Part shown: positions 54,831 to 62,941 of the stretch, in pieces
Layout: each line of letters begins with the position of its first letter
Position numbering within the stretch: position 1 is the first letter of the stretch
DNA from: Oxynema aestuarii AP17
GTDB lineage: Bacteria; Cyanobacteriota; Cyanobacteriia; Cyanobacteriales; Laspinemataceae
Reading direction: 5' to 3'
Assembly: GCF_012295525.1 (NCBI RefSeq)
Contig: NZ_CP051167.1
Location: 4,819,501 to 4,883,500, forward strand
Length of the DNA stretch: 64,000 nucleotides
Translations under genes and position numbers: made by a program
The notes under the pieces: model-generated
The model's database searches: none
Told to the model about the DNA's origin: nothing
Seen by the model: the letters and a program-made list of their open reading frames with translations, nothing else

Positions 54831-55039
54831 ACTTCAGAAAAGTTACTAACTATTTAGACCCTAACTGAGCTATTCCATCGGGAAGAAACGATCGCAGAAA
54901 ATCAAAATTTTATAGATATGTATTGGCTGTCTTAAATGAGGAGTGTTTGGGATAGTTGTGAAAATTTCGTTTCAGTCAATAAAAACGTTGAAAATTGTAA
55001 GAGGAGTCATAAGGATCCTGTTTCGTAAAATTATGTTGA

Positions 55040-55870
55040 TTAAATGACATCGGCAAAGGTGCGTTCCATCTTGCGGAAGTACCAGATGCCACTGACAAAT
55101 AATAGGGCAACTAATCCTACTGAAAAACTGAACTCCGGCCAGGATAATTTTGTTTCACCACCTAAAATGGCCCAACGGAAGCCATCAATGACGCCGACCA
55201 TTGGATTGAGGGAATAAAGCAATCGCCAGCGTTCGGGGACGACGGTACTGCTAAAACCTACGGGGGAAATGTACAGCCCAAACTGGACGATAAAGGGAAC
55301 GATGTAGCGAAAATCGCGGTATTTTACGTTGAGGGCTGCCAACCATAAACCTGCACCCATTGCTGCGGCTGCCGCAATAATAATAAACAGAGGTAAAGTT
55401 AAAACTCTCCAACTTGGCAGAAAATCATACCAAGCCATCAGCCCCAACAAAATCATCCCGGAAATCATAAAATCGACGAAGCTGACAACTACGGCGCTGG
55501 CGGGTACAATTAACCGGGGAAAGTACACCTTAGAAATTAAATTGGCATTCGTAATTAAGCTGTTGCTGCATTCGGACAGTGCGTTCGCAAAGAACTGCCA
55601 AGGGAGCATTGCAGCAAATACCAAAATGGGATAGGGTGCGCCTTCGGAAGGGAGTTTGGCTAGCTTACCGAACACAATTGTAAATACCACCATGGTTAGG
55701 AAGGGGCGAATTAAGGCCCAAGCCATGCCGATGATGGTTTGCTTGTACCGGACGAGGATATCTCGCCATGCGAGGAAGTAAAATAACTCCCGATAGCGCC
55801 ATAAGTCTTGCCAGTATTGGCGTTCTGTACGGCCTGCTTCAATAACTAATTCAGTCGAGCTGTTAACCAT
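55040..55870 (-). CDS. wzm: Wzm-type ABC-2 polysaccharide export permease
   Basis: A 276-residue membrane protein with six hydrophobic segments. The ATG at 55870 (MVNSSTELVIEAGRTERQYW) is chosen over a longer frame because the family starts just before this block. Typical Wzm motifs are LFYFLAWRDILVRYKQTIIG, MAWALIRPFLTMVVFTIVFG and RYIVPFIVQFGLYISPVGFS with the GFS end. It forms the channel for polysaccharide export with the Wzt ATPase, whose gene starts 209 bases downstream. Firm call. Confidence 0.95.
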   Translation of the reverse strand: MVNSSTELVIEAGRTERQYWQDLWRYRELFYFLAWRDILVRYKQTIIGMAWALIRPFLTMVVFTIVFGKLAKLPSEGAPYPILVFAAMLPWQFFANALSECSNSLITNANLISKVYFPRLIVPASAVVVSFVDFMISGMILLGLMAWYDFLPSWRVLTLPLFIIIAAAAAMGAGLWLAALNVKYRDFRYIVPFIVQFGLYISPVGFSSTVVPERWRLLYSLNPMVGVIDGFRWAILGGETKLSWPEFSFSVGLVALLFVSGIWYFRKMERTFADVI

Positions 55871-56254
55871 AAAATATGGGTGCTGATTTTTGTAATTCTG
55901 GTTACAGAATTGACGACCTGATGATGATTTTTGCTGCACCCAAAATTAAATTCGTTAGACTGACTCAATTGCCTCGTATAAATAAGGGATTGATGGCAAT
56001 CTCTCAGTTCTTCAAATGGTTTTAGCTTCGTCAGGAAAAATTTTGTCTTTTTTCGATCGCCTATATTTATTTTCTTCAAAATAAAAACAAATATCGCCAT
56101 CGATCGCAGCTAATTCTGTTTACCAGACGCAGCCGATCGCCTCGGGTTCCCGAATTCTAGAAAAACCTTAGCAGGAATCTAATAAAAAAATCTCCACTTT
56201 CAGGAGATTTTCATAATCTTTAAATTCCTTCTTCAAAGATAAAAAAACAAGCAA
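55871..56254. other. Intergenic region between the ABC exporter and Gmd
   Basis: About 380 bases, AT-rich. It holds the terminator at 56181-56211 and a few HIP1-like half sites (CGATCGC). An 84-codon minus-strand frame overlapping the permease start has no family match and is not called. The Wzm/Wzt promoter should lie here. Confidence 0.5.
56181..56211 (-). terminator. Intrinsic terminator downstream of gmd
   Basis: AAAATCTCC and GGAGATTTT form a 9-bp stem with a 7-base loop (56187-56211); on the minus strand it is followed by TTTATT. It lies about 45 bases past the Gmd stop and separates Gmd from the exporter unit. Confidence 0.75.
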
Positions 56255-57223
56255 TTATTCCGTCAAATTCTGCGCTTGCTTGGCTTCCACCATCATCCGC
56301 ACGACATCGTGCATCTTATACTGTGCTTGCCAGCCCAAAAATTCGCGGGCTTTGGCCGGATGACCGCGACCGACGGCGATATCGGTCGGACGGTACAAAC
56401 TCTTATCCGTAATCACCCAATCTTGCCAATTTAAACCGACACACTCGAAGGCAGTCGCGACAAAATCTTGCAGCCGATTGCTTTCCCCGGTCGCAATCAC
56501 GTAATCGTCCGGCTGGTCTTGCTGTAACATCAAGTGCATAGCCTGTACGTAGTCCGGCGCCCAACCCCAATCCCGTTTGATCGAAATATTCCCGAGATGA
56601 AGTTTCTCCTGACTTCCAGCAGCGATACGGCAAGCAGCAGCCACAATTTTCTGCGTGACGAAACGTTCGGGACGCAGGGGAGATTCGTGGTTGAAGAGAA
56701 TCCCGGAACAGGCGAACAGTCCGTAAGCTTCGCGATAGTTGGCCACTTCCCAGAAGGCGGCGGCTTTGGCGACGGCGTAGGGACTGCGGGGACGAAAGGC
56801 GGTCAGTTCGTCGGCGGAACGATCGCCCGTATCGCCAAAACACTCACTCGATCCGGCATTGTAAAACTTAATCGGCGCCTGAATAAAGCGAATCGCTTCG
56901 AGTAAATTAATCGTCCCGGTAGCGATACTGTCGAGAGTTTCCACCGGTTGATCGAACGACAAGCCGACCGAACTTTGACCCGCGAGATTGTAAATCTCGT
57001 GGGGTTGAGTTTTATTCAAAACTTGCAAAACACTGCGAAAATCGGTCAGGGACATCGACAGCAATTTGACCCGATCGCGAATCCCCAAACGCACCAAATT
57101 GCTAAAAGATGACATTTGCGCGTCGCGGGAAGTCCCACAAACCTCATACCCTTTATCGAGCAGTAATTTCGCTAAATAAGCCCCATCTTGACCGGAAACC
57201 CCGCAAATCAAAGCGGTTGTCAT
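56255..57223 (-). CDS. gmd: GDP-mannose 4,6-dehydratase (SDR family)
   Basis: A 322-residue NAD(P)-dependent dehydratase/epimerase. The ATG at 57223 is chosen because AGAAGG lies 9 bases upstream. The nucleotide loop is ICGVSGQDGAYLAKLLLDKG, the catalytic region is AGSSECFGDT, and YAVAKAAAFW holds the Y-x3-K pair. FNHESPLRPERFVTQKI is a hallmark of Gmd. It converts GDP-mannose to GDP-4-keto-6-deoxymannose, the precursor of fucose- and rhamnose-type sugars. No reductase partner was seen in the window. Its codon and HIP1 use resemble the host, unlike the exporter block. Confidence 0.92.
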   Translation of the reverse strand: MTTALICGVSGQDGAYLAKLLLDKGYEVCGTSRDAQMSSFSNLVRLGIRDRVKLLSMSLTDFRSVLQVLNKTQPHEIYNLAGQSSVGLSFDQPVETLDSIATGTINLLEAIRFIQAPIKFYNAGSSECFGDTGDRSADELTAFRPRSPYAVAKAAAFWEVANYREAYGLFACSGILFNHESPLRPERFVTQKIVAAACRIAAGSQEKLHLGNISIKRDWGWAPDYVQAMHLMLQQDQPDDYVIATGESNRLQDFVATAFECVGLNWQDWVITDKSLYRPTDIAVGRGHPAKAREFLGWQAQYKMHDVVRMMVEAKQAQNLTE

Positions 57224-57365
57224 CGTTTTTACCCTTCTCAAAAGTTACACTGTAGCGCTTTTGCAGTGCCGATCGCGCGCATGACCCCATGCTTCTGTGC
57301 GGTCGAGAACATCCCAAATCACCATTGCGCCACGCAACAGACCCAATCAAAAATCAAAAATCTTC

Positions 57366-59600
57366 TCACTCTCGATTCATAAAATCGTCAAACATCGAGT
57401 GAGTGCGCGCGATCGCCTCCTCGAATGGTTCCTCAACCTTGCCATTAGTGCGATCGTCGTGTTCGTAATACGAATAGTAATTGTAGTAATACCCATCCCG
57501 GGACGACTTGACCATATTAATCACCACCCCAGCCAACGTACAACCCGTGTGCCGTAACGTTTCCATCGTCTGCATCAGAGACGATCGACTCGCCTGTTCG
57601 ATCGCGCAAACCAAAACCACTCGATCCACCTTCGTCACCATACTTTGGGAATCGCTCAACCCCAAAATTGGCGGCGTATCGATTAAAACATAATCGTAAG
57701 CTTGACGCCACTGAGTCAACATTTGGGTCATTTTCTGCGATTCGAGTAACGCCACCGGATTCGGCGGCGTCGGGCCCGAAGTCAAAATATGCAAACGACC
57801 GGACTCGGAACGATGAATCAGATCGGACCAATTGCGGTCCGTGGCGATCGCACTACTCAACCCAAGCGCATTTGGCTGTTTAATAAACTCGTGAACCGTC
57901 GGTTTACGCATATCCGCATCCACGATTAACACGCGCTGACCCAACTCCGACAACACCCGCCCTAAATTGTAAGTGAGCGTACTCTTCCCTTCCCCACTGG
58001 TCGCGGAAGTCAGCGCCAACGTTTTCGCCTCGTCCTCGGCGCCTAAATAGCGCAAATTCAGGGCTAAAGAACGCACCGCCTCCGTAAACGGTTCCGTGTA
58101 GTAACTCGGAAGCGATCGCCCTTCCCCCTTCCTCTGAGACACTAACGGACAGCTCACCTTCGGAATCATGCCCAACGAAGGCAATCCCGTCAATTCTTTC
58201 GCCTCGTCCACATGTTTGACCCGTTGGTCGCTGCGTTCGACCAAAATCGCCGCCGCCACCCCCAGCAGTCCCCCAGCAATGAGACCTAACAACAAATTGC
58301 GTCGGACATTCGGCGAAATCGGTAGTTGCGGTTCGTAAGGCGGTTCTAAAACTCGCCAAGGGGCTGTTTCTTGTGCTTCGGCAATCTGCAACTCCTGAAG
58401 TTTTTCTAAAAACCGATTGAACGCCTCTGATTTCACCTTAAACTCTCGTTGCAGTTCGGCATACCGTTGCTGCAACTGAGGGATATTCTCGAATTGAATA
58501 GCCACATCTTGCTGAGCTTGACGAATACGCGCCAATTGAGAAAGTCCGGCGGACATTTCTGTTTCCACTTGCAGCAACTGAGTCGCCAGACTTTCTTTAA
58601 TTGCGCCGGATCCGGTCACCTCATCGAGATCGACTTTAGCAACGGCATCTCCTAACACCCGTCGGCTGCGCTGTTGCAATTGTCGGAATAAATTGTCGCG
58701 CTGAATGGCCAAATTTTTGACCACGGGATGGGTTTCGTAAAACCGACTGGCTTCGAGAGTATATTGAGCTTCGACGGCTTTTAATTCCGAGGCGAGTTGT
58801 TGATAAACGCTATCTTGGCTCAGTAATGAATGAACTAACGCCGTATCGGGATTTTGACCCGCCTCGACCATCTGCGATCGCAGTTCTGCATAGAGTCTTT
58901 GGCTGCGGGTTAAGGTAATTTCTAAAGATTGCGCGTCTTTTTCTAAAGATTGTTTAATATCGAGAACTTGATTGGCGTAGCTTTCCGGATCGACGATCCC
59001 GTAAGTTTGACGAAAACTTTGAATCGCCAACGCCGATTCACTTAACTCTTGTTGTGCTTTAGGTAGTTGTTCTTCAATAAACCCGATAGCATTACTCGCT
59101 TGAGAAACTTGTCGTTCGAGGCTGTAATCGACATAAGTTTTGCCCAAAACGTCGAGAATTGCCTTCGCTCTAGCGGGGTCGGTATCGGTATAAGAAACAA
59201 TTAAAACGTCCGCTTCTCCCGCCTTATGAATTGACAAATTACTGGCCACTTGTTTGACCCCGATGGGATTGTCGGTATCGCCTAAAGCGGCGATCGCCTT
59301 GGCGACTAAGGCATGACTGCGTAAAATTTGAATTTCTGTAGAAAGATCTTTCTGAGGACCGGGATAGGGAGATTCGAGACCGGGAACGACCGGAACGGAC
59401 GAGCGATCGTCTACTAAAATTAAAGTTTCCGAGCGATATTGCGGTGTAGTTCGCAAGGTAGAAACGGCTACGGTCGCAAACACCGAAGTCATGACGATCG
59501 CGATAATACTCCAGCGTTTGACTAGAGTGCGTCCGAGTTCGACGAAGTCCGTATCGTTTTTATAATCTTGGATGGGATTGATGGCGATCGCATTTTGCAT
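57366..59600 (-). CDS. Wzc-like chain-length regulator with BY-kinase domain (copy A)
   Basis: A 744-residue inner-membrane protein with two membrane segments (near 30-50 and 430-450). It has a periplasmic Wzz/coiled-coil part and a cytoplasmic bacterial tyrosine kinase: Walker A ATSGEGKST (about 533-541), A' VLIVDADMRKP and B YVLIDTPPI. The tail from about 704 is tyrosine-rich (GYYYNYYSYYEHD), the autophosphorylation cluster. It controls chain length and export of Wzx/Wzy polysaccharides. A close paralogue follows at 60019. No separate kinase gene is needed. Confidence 0.93.
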   Translation of the reverse strand: MQNAIAINPIQDYKNDTDFVELGRTLVKRWSIIAIVMTSVFATVAVSTLRTTPQYRSETLILVDDRSSVPVVPGLESPYPGPQKDLSTEIQILRSHALVAKAIAALGDTDNPIGVKQVASNLSIHKAGEADVLIVSYTDTDPARAKAILDVLGKTYVDYSLERQVSQASNAIGFIEEQLPKAQQELSESALAIQSFRQTYGIVDPESYANQVLDIKQSLEKDAQSLEITLTRSQRLYAELRSQMVEAGQNPDTALVHSLLSQDSVYQQLASELKAVEAQYTLEASRFYETHPVVKNLAIQRDNLFRQLQQRSRRVLGDAVAKVDLDEVTGSGAIKESLATQLLQVETEMSAGLSQLARIRQAQQDVAIQFENIPQLQQRYAELQREFKVKSEAFNRFLEKLQELQIAEAQETAPWRVLEPPYEPQLPISPNVRRNLLLGLIAGGLLGVAAAILVERSDQRVKHVDEAKELTGLPSLGMIPKVSCPLVSQRKGEGRSLPSYYTEPFTEAVRSLALNLRYLGAEDEAKTLALTSATSGEGKSTLTYNLGRVLSELGQRVLIVDADMRKPTVHEFIKQPNALGLSSAIATDRNWSDLIHRSESGRLHILTSGPTPPNPVALLESQKMTQMLTQWRQAYDYVLIDTPPILGLSDSQSMVTKVDRVVLVCAIEQASRSSLMQTMETLRHTGCTLAGVVINMVKSSRDGYYYNYYSYYEHDDRTNGKVEEPFEEAIARTHSMFDDFMNRE

Positions 59601-60018
59601 GATGACCTACAAACATCTCTATCAAAACAATTTTCAAAATCGAAACTCAAGCCATCTACATCGGAGATAACGGTATATGTTTTAAACACAAGTTTCAGGC
59701 TGAAGATCTACAAAAACCCGATCGCACCCCAATTCGATCGATGCAGCTAATAACAGAGAACCCGCGATCGCCGACGATTCTCACCCCCAGTTGCCCCGAT
59801 CTTGCCAGACCATTCCGTTTTGCCCCCTGATACAAGAACGATCCCTACAATCCGGACAAACTTTGAGAAAAGAAAAACCGCGATCGCCTTCCTCCAATTC
59901 CCAGCTTGAGCGACGAGCTACCATTACTGACCCGATCGCCCGGTGTAAATGTTTCAAGATGTCACGGACAAAATCGTTTTTTCGATGCTCCCGGCGTTCG
60001 CCCCCAACCCCGAATCGA
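59601..60018. other. Intergenic region between the two Wzc-type genes
   Basis: About 420 bases. No gene or RNA is supported; an 84-codon plus-strand frame at 59791-60045 has no ribosome site. It presumably holds the promoter of copy A, but I could not identify a convincing one. Confidence 0.5.
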
Positions 60019-62316
60019 TCAAGAGCGATCGAGCAAATCTTTTAAAATCTGCTCGGTACGACCGTTCAAACCGTGACCGTTATGACCGTTACCATTCCCG
60101 TTACCCTTCCCATTCCCGTTGCCATTGCCGCGATCCTCGTCATCCGTGCGATGGTAGTAGGTATAGTAAGAATGATAGTAATAGCCATCGTGAGTAGAAT
60201 CGACCAAATTGACCACCAGACCCGCCAATTTACACTGAATGCGGCGTAACGTTTCCATCGTCTGCACCAACGACGAACGGGTCGATCGCTCCATCGCCGC
60301 CACCAACACCATGCGATCCACATTCGCCGCCACACTTTGCGCGTCGGTCACCCCCAAAATCGGCGGCGTATCGATCAACACGTAATCGTAAGCTTGGCGC
60401 CACTCGTGCAGAAGTTGCCGCATTTTCTGAGATTCCAACAGCGCCACCGGATTCGGCGGCATCGGCCCGGAAGTCAAGACGTGGAGATTACCCGAGCGAT
60501 CGCTCTGAATCAAATTGCGCCACGGGCGATCGGTGGCGATCGCGCTGCTCAACCCCAACGCATTCGTCTGCTTGATAAACTCGTGAATCGTCGGTTTGCG
60601 CATATCCGCATCCACAATCAACACGCGCTGACCCAACTCGGCGAGCGATCGGGCCAAATTATACGTGAGCGTACTTTTCCCTTCACTCGGCGTCGAAGAC
60701 GTCAGCGCTAAGGTTTTCACCTCATCTTTCGCCCCCAAATAGCGCAAATTCAACGCCAGCGATCGGATCGCCTCCGTAAATGGCGAACCATGGGCCCGAT
60801 AGCGATCGCCATCCATTCGCGATCCTTCCACCAACGGCACTTTCACCTTCGGTACCACCCCCAACGACGGTAACCCGGTCAGTTCCTTCGCCTCGTCCAC
60901 GCGCTGCAATCGCTGATCCGTGCGTTCCAGCAAAATCACCGCCGCCACACCCAGCAATCCTCCCGCAATCAACCCCAACAGCAAATTCCGCCTGATATTC
61001 GGCGAAATTGGGTTTTGAGGTTGGTAAGGCGGCTCCAAAATTCGCCACGGCGCCGTTTCTTGCGCTTCGGCAATTTGCAACTCCTGCAACTTCTCTAAAA
61101 AGCGATTGACCGCCTGAGACTTCACCTGAAACTCCCGTTGCAAATCCGCATATCTCTGCTGCAATTGCGGAATTTGCTCGAATTGAACCGCCACTTTCCC
61201 CTGTGCGTTGCGGATCTCTTGTAATTGGCTCCTTTGCGCCTCCAGTTCCGTTTCCAACTGCAACAACTGCGTCGCCAAACCCTGTTGGATCGCCCCGTAT
61301 CCCGCAACGTCGGACAAATCCACCTGACTCACCGCATCCCCGAGAACCCGCGCCGAGCGATATTGCAATAAATTAAACAAGTTGTCGCGCTGCATTTGCA
61401 AATTTTTCACCACCGGATGGGTGTCGTGAAAACGAGCGCGTTCTTCCATATACTTCGCTTCGACCGCTTTGAGCTGACTGGCGAGTTGTTGGTAAACCGA
61501 ATCTTCCGCCAGCATTGAATTCACCAACGCCGTATCCGGATTTTGTCCCGCCGCAACCATTTGGCGGCGCAGTTCGGCATACTGACGCTGGGTTCGACTT
61601 AGAGAAATTTCGAGTTGTTGACCGTCTTTTTCTAATAATTGTTTTTGTTCTAAAACTTGATTGGCATAACTTTCCGGATCGACGATCCCGTAATCTTGCC
61701 GGAATTTTTGGATCGCTTGCGCCGTTTCGTTAAGTTCTGCTTGCGCTTTGGGCAGTTGTTCTTCAATAAAATCGATCGCGTTGGTCGCTTGCGACAGTTG
61801 CCGTTCTAAACTGTAGTCCACATAAGTCGATCCGAGCGCTTCTAAAATCGCTTTGGCCCGCGAAGGATCCGTATCGGTATAAGAAACGATCAAAACGTCG
61901 GCTTCCCCAGCTTGTCGAATAGACAAATGTCTGACCACTTGGCTGACCGACAATTGACTCGTCGAATCTTCCAGGCGCGAGATCGCTTTGGCGACTAAAG
62001 AATGACTTTGGAGGATTTGAATTTCCGTAGAGCGATCTTTGCGCGTGGCGATCTCCGGCGCTCCGGGAACCAGAGGCGTCGAAGCTTCGTTATCGAGTAA
62101 AATTAGAGTTTCTGACTGATATTCGGGGGTTTTAGTCGCCGTTGACAGTCCGACCCCCGCAAATACCGCAGTCGCAATCGCGGCGGCAGATCCGGCGCGT
62201 TTGCGCAGGATTCTTAAAACTTCTGAAAGATCGTTGTTATCGTCCGGTAAGGTCATCCGGTCGAGTCCGGCAAAACGATCTGGCATCCCTGCATTGGGTA
62301 CGATTGAACTGTCCAC
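60019..62316 (-). CDS. Wzc-like chain-length regulator with BY-kinase domain (copy B)
   Basis: A 765-residue paralogue of copy A. The GTG at 62316 (MDSSIVPNAGMPDRFAGLDR) is chosen because AAGG precedes it by 8 bases; a TTG at 62379 would be a weak start. Walker A is STPSEGKST, A' VLIVDADMRKP and B YVLIDTPPI. The tail has GYYYHSYYTYYHRTDD, then a Gly-Asn-rich repeat (GNGNGNGKGNGNG and on) that copy A lacks, coded by a tandem GGNAAY repeat near 60060-60120. The same order and length of domains as copy A shows a tandem duplication. Likely the same role, with a different tail. Confidence 0.93.
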   Translation of the reverse strand: MDSSIVPNAGMPDRFAGLDRMTLPDDNNDLSEVLRILRKRAGSAAAIATAVFAGVGLSTATKTPEYQSETLILLDNEASTPLVPGAPEIATRKDRSTEIQILQSHSLVAKAISRLEDSTSQLSVSQVVRHLSIRQAGEADVLIVSYTDTDPSRAKAILEALGSTYVDYSLERQLSQATNAIDFIEEQLPKAQAELNETAQAIQKFRQDYGIVDPESYANQVLEQKQLLEKDGQQLEISLSRTQRQYAELRRQMVAAGQNPDTALVNSMLAEDSVYQQLASQLKAVEAKYMEERARFHDTHPVVKNLQMQRDNLFNLLQYRSARVLGDAVSQVDLSDVAGYGAIQQGLATQLLQLETELEAQRSQLQEIRNAQGKVAVQFEQIPQLQQRYADLQREFQVKSQAVNRFLEKLQELQIAEAQETAPWRILEPPYQPQNPISPNIRRNLLLGLIAGGLLGVAAVILLERTDQRLQRVDEAKELTGLPSLGVVPKVKVPLVEGSRMDGDRYRAHGSPFTEAIRSLALNLRYLGAKDEVKTLALTSSTPSEGKSTLTYNLARSLAELGQRVLIVDADMRKPTIHEFIKQTNALGLSSAIATDRPWRNLIQSDRSGNLHVLTSGPMPPNPVALLESQKMRQLLHEWRQAYDYVLIDTPPILGVTDAQSVAANVDRMVLVAAMERSTRSSLVQTMETLRRIQCKLAGLVVNLVDSTHDGYYYHSYYTYYHRTDDEDRGNGNGNGKGNGNGNGHNGHGLNGRTEQILKDLLDRS

Positions 62317-62941
62317 GGTAAGAACCTTCCCTTTACCCGAAATTTTCGCGATCGCCCCCCTTGTTTTTATGCGTGACAAGCTGACGAACCTTTCTCTAAA
62401 AGTCCGTTGAATCGAGGATTATTTCAAAAGAGGGCAAGATCTGCTAAGTTTTTCTTAAAACCTTTTCGATGTCCGGAAAACTAGGACGAACGATCGCGCG
62501 AAAGTGAATCCATAGGGCGCGGATCGCGAGCTTTTCTTAGCCAGTAAAAAGACATCGTTAATCTTGACACGATCCCGAAGGCGATCGTCGTTCCATTTTA
62601 TTCGCAAAAGCCGATCGCCTTTCCGGAATTTCGGGGGCAAAACAGGGGTGTAAACCGGAAAACATTCCCTCGATTCTCCCCGGAGATTGTGGTTGGCGAT
62701 CGCCGCTATTTTTGACGTACTAAATTGCTTCTCCTTCTTTCTGCTTGCAAAAATAACCCGTAAATTTTTCCTTGAAAATGTAATCGATCGCCCGAGGCGT
62801 TAACGCCCTCTTCAAACATTTTCCAGAAGGTTAGAGTTTAAAAAATTACAACCAGATAATTTTCAATCTCAAAATTAAAAGCGCAAAGAGTATAATTCAT
62901 ACAGCCAAAATCAATTTTGAATCAAAATTAGGACAGGTATT
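62317..62941. other. Divergent intergenic region
   Basis: About 625 bases between the Wzc-type gene (minus) and the ABC ATPase (plus). It holds a -10-like TATAAT at 62891-62896 and a TTGACA at 62564-62569 with no matching -10. The remaining sequence shows no gene or RNA. Confidence 0.5.
62891..62896 (+). promoter_or_regulatory. Candidate -10 box for the ABC ATPase
   Basis: TATAAT lies 46 bases before the GTG start at 62942 in an AT-rich stretch. The -35 region is poor, so the promoter may depend on an activator or be a chance match. Confidence 0.35.

Noticed and set aside
62564-62569. TTGACA as a -35 box
   Set aside because: There is no -10-like sequence at 16-18 bases downstream on the plus strand.
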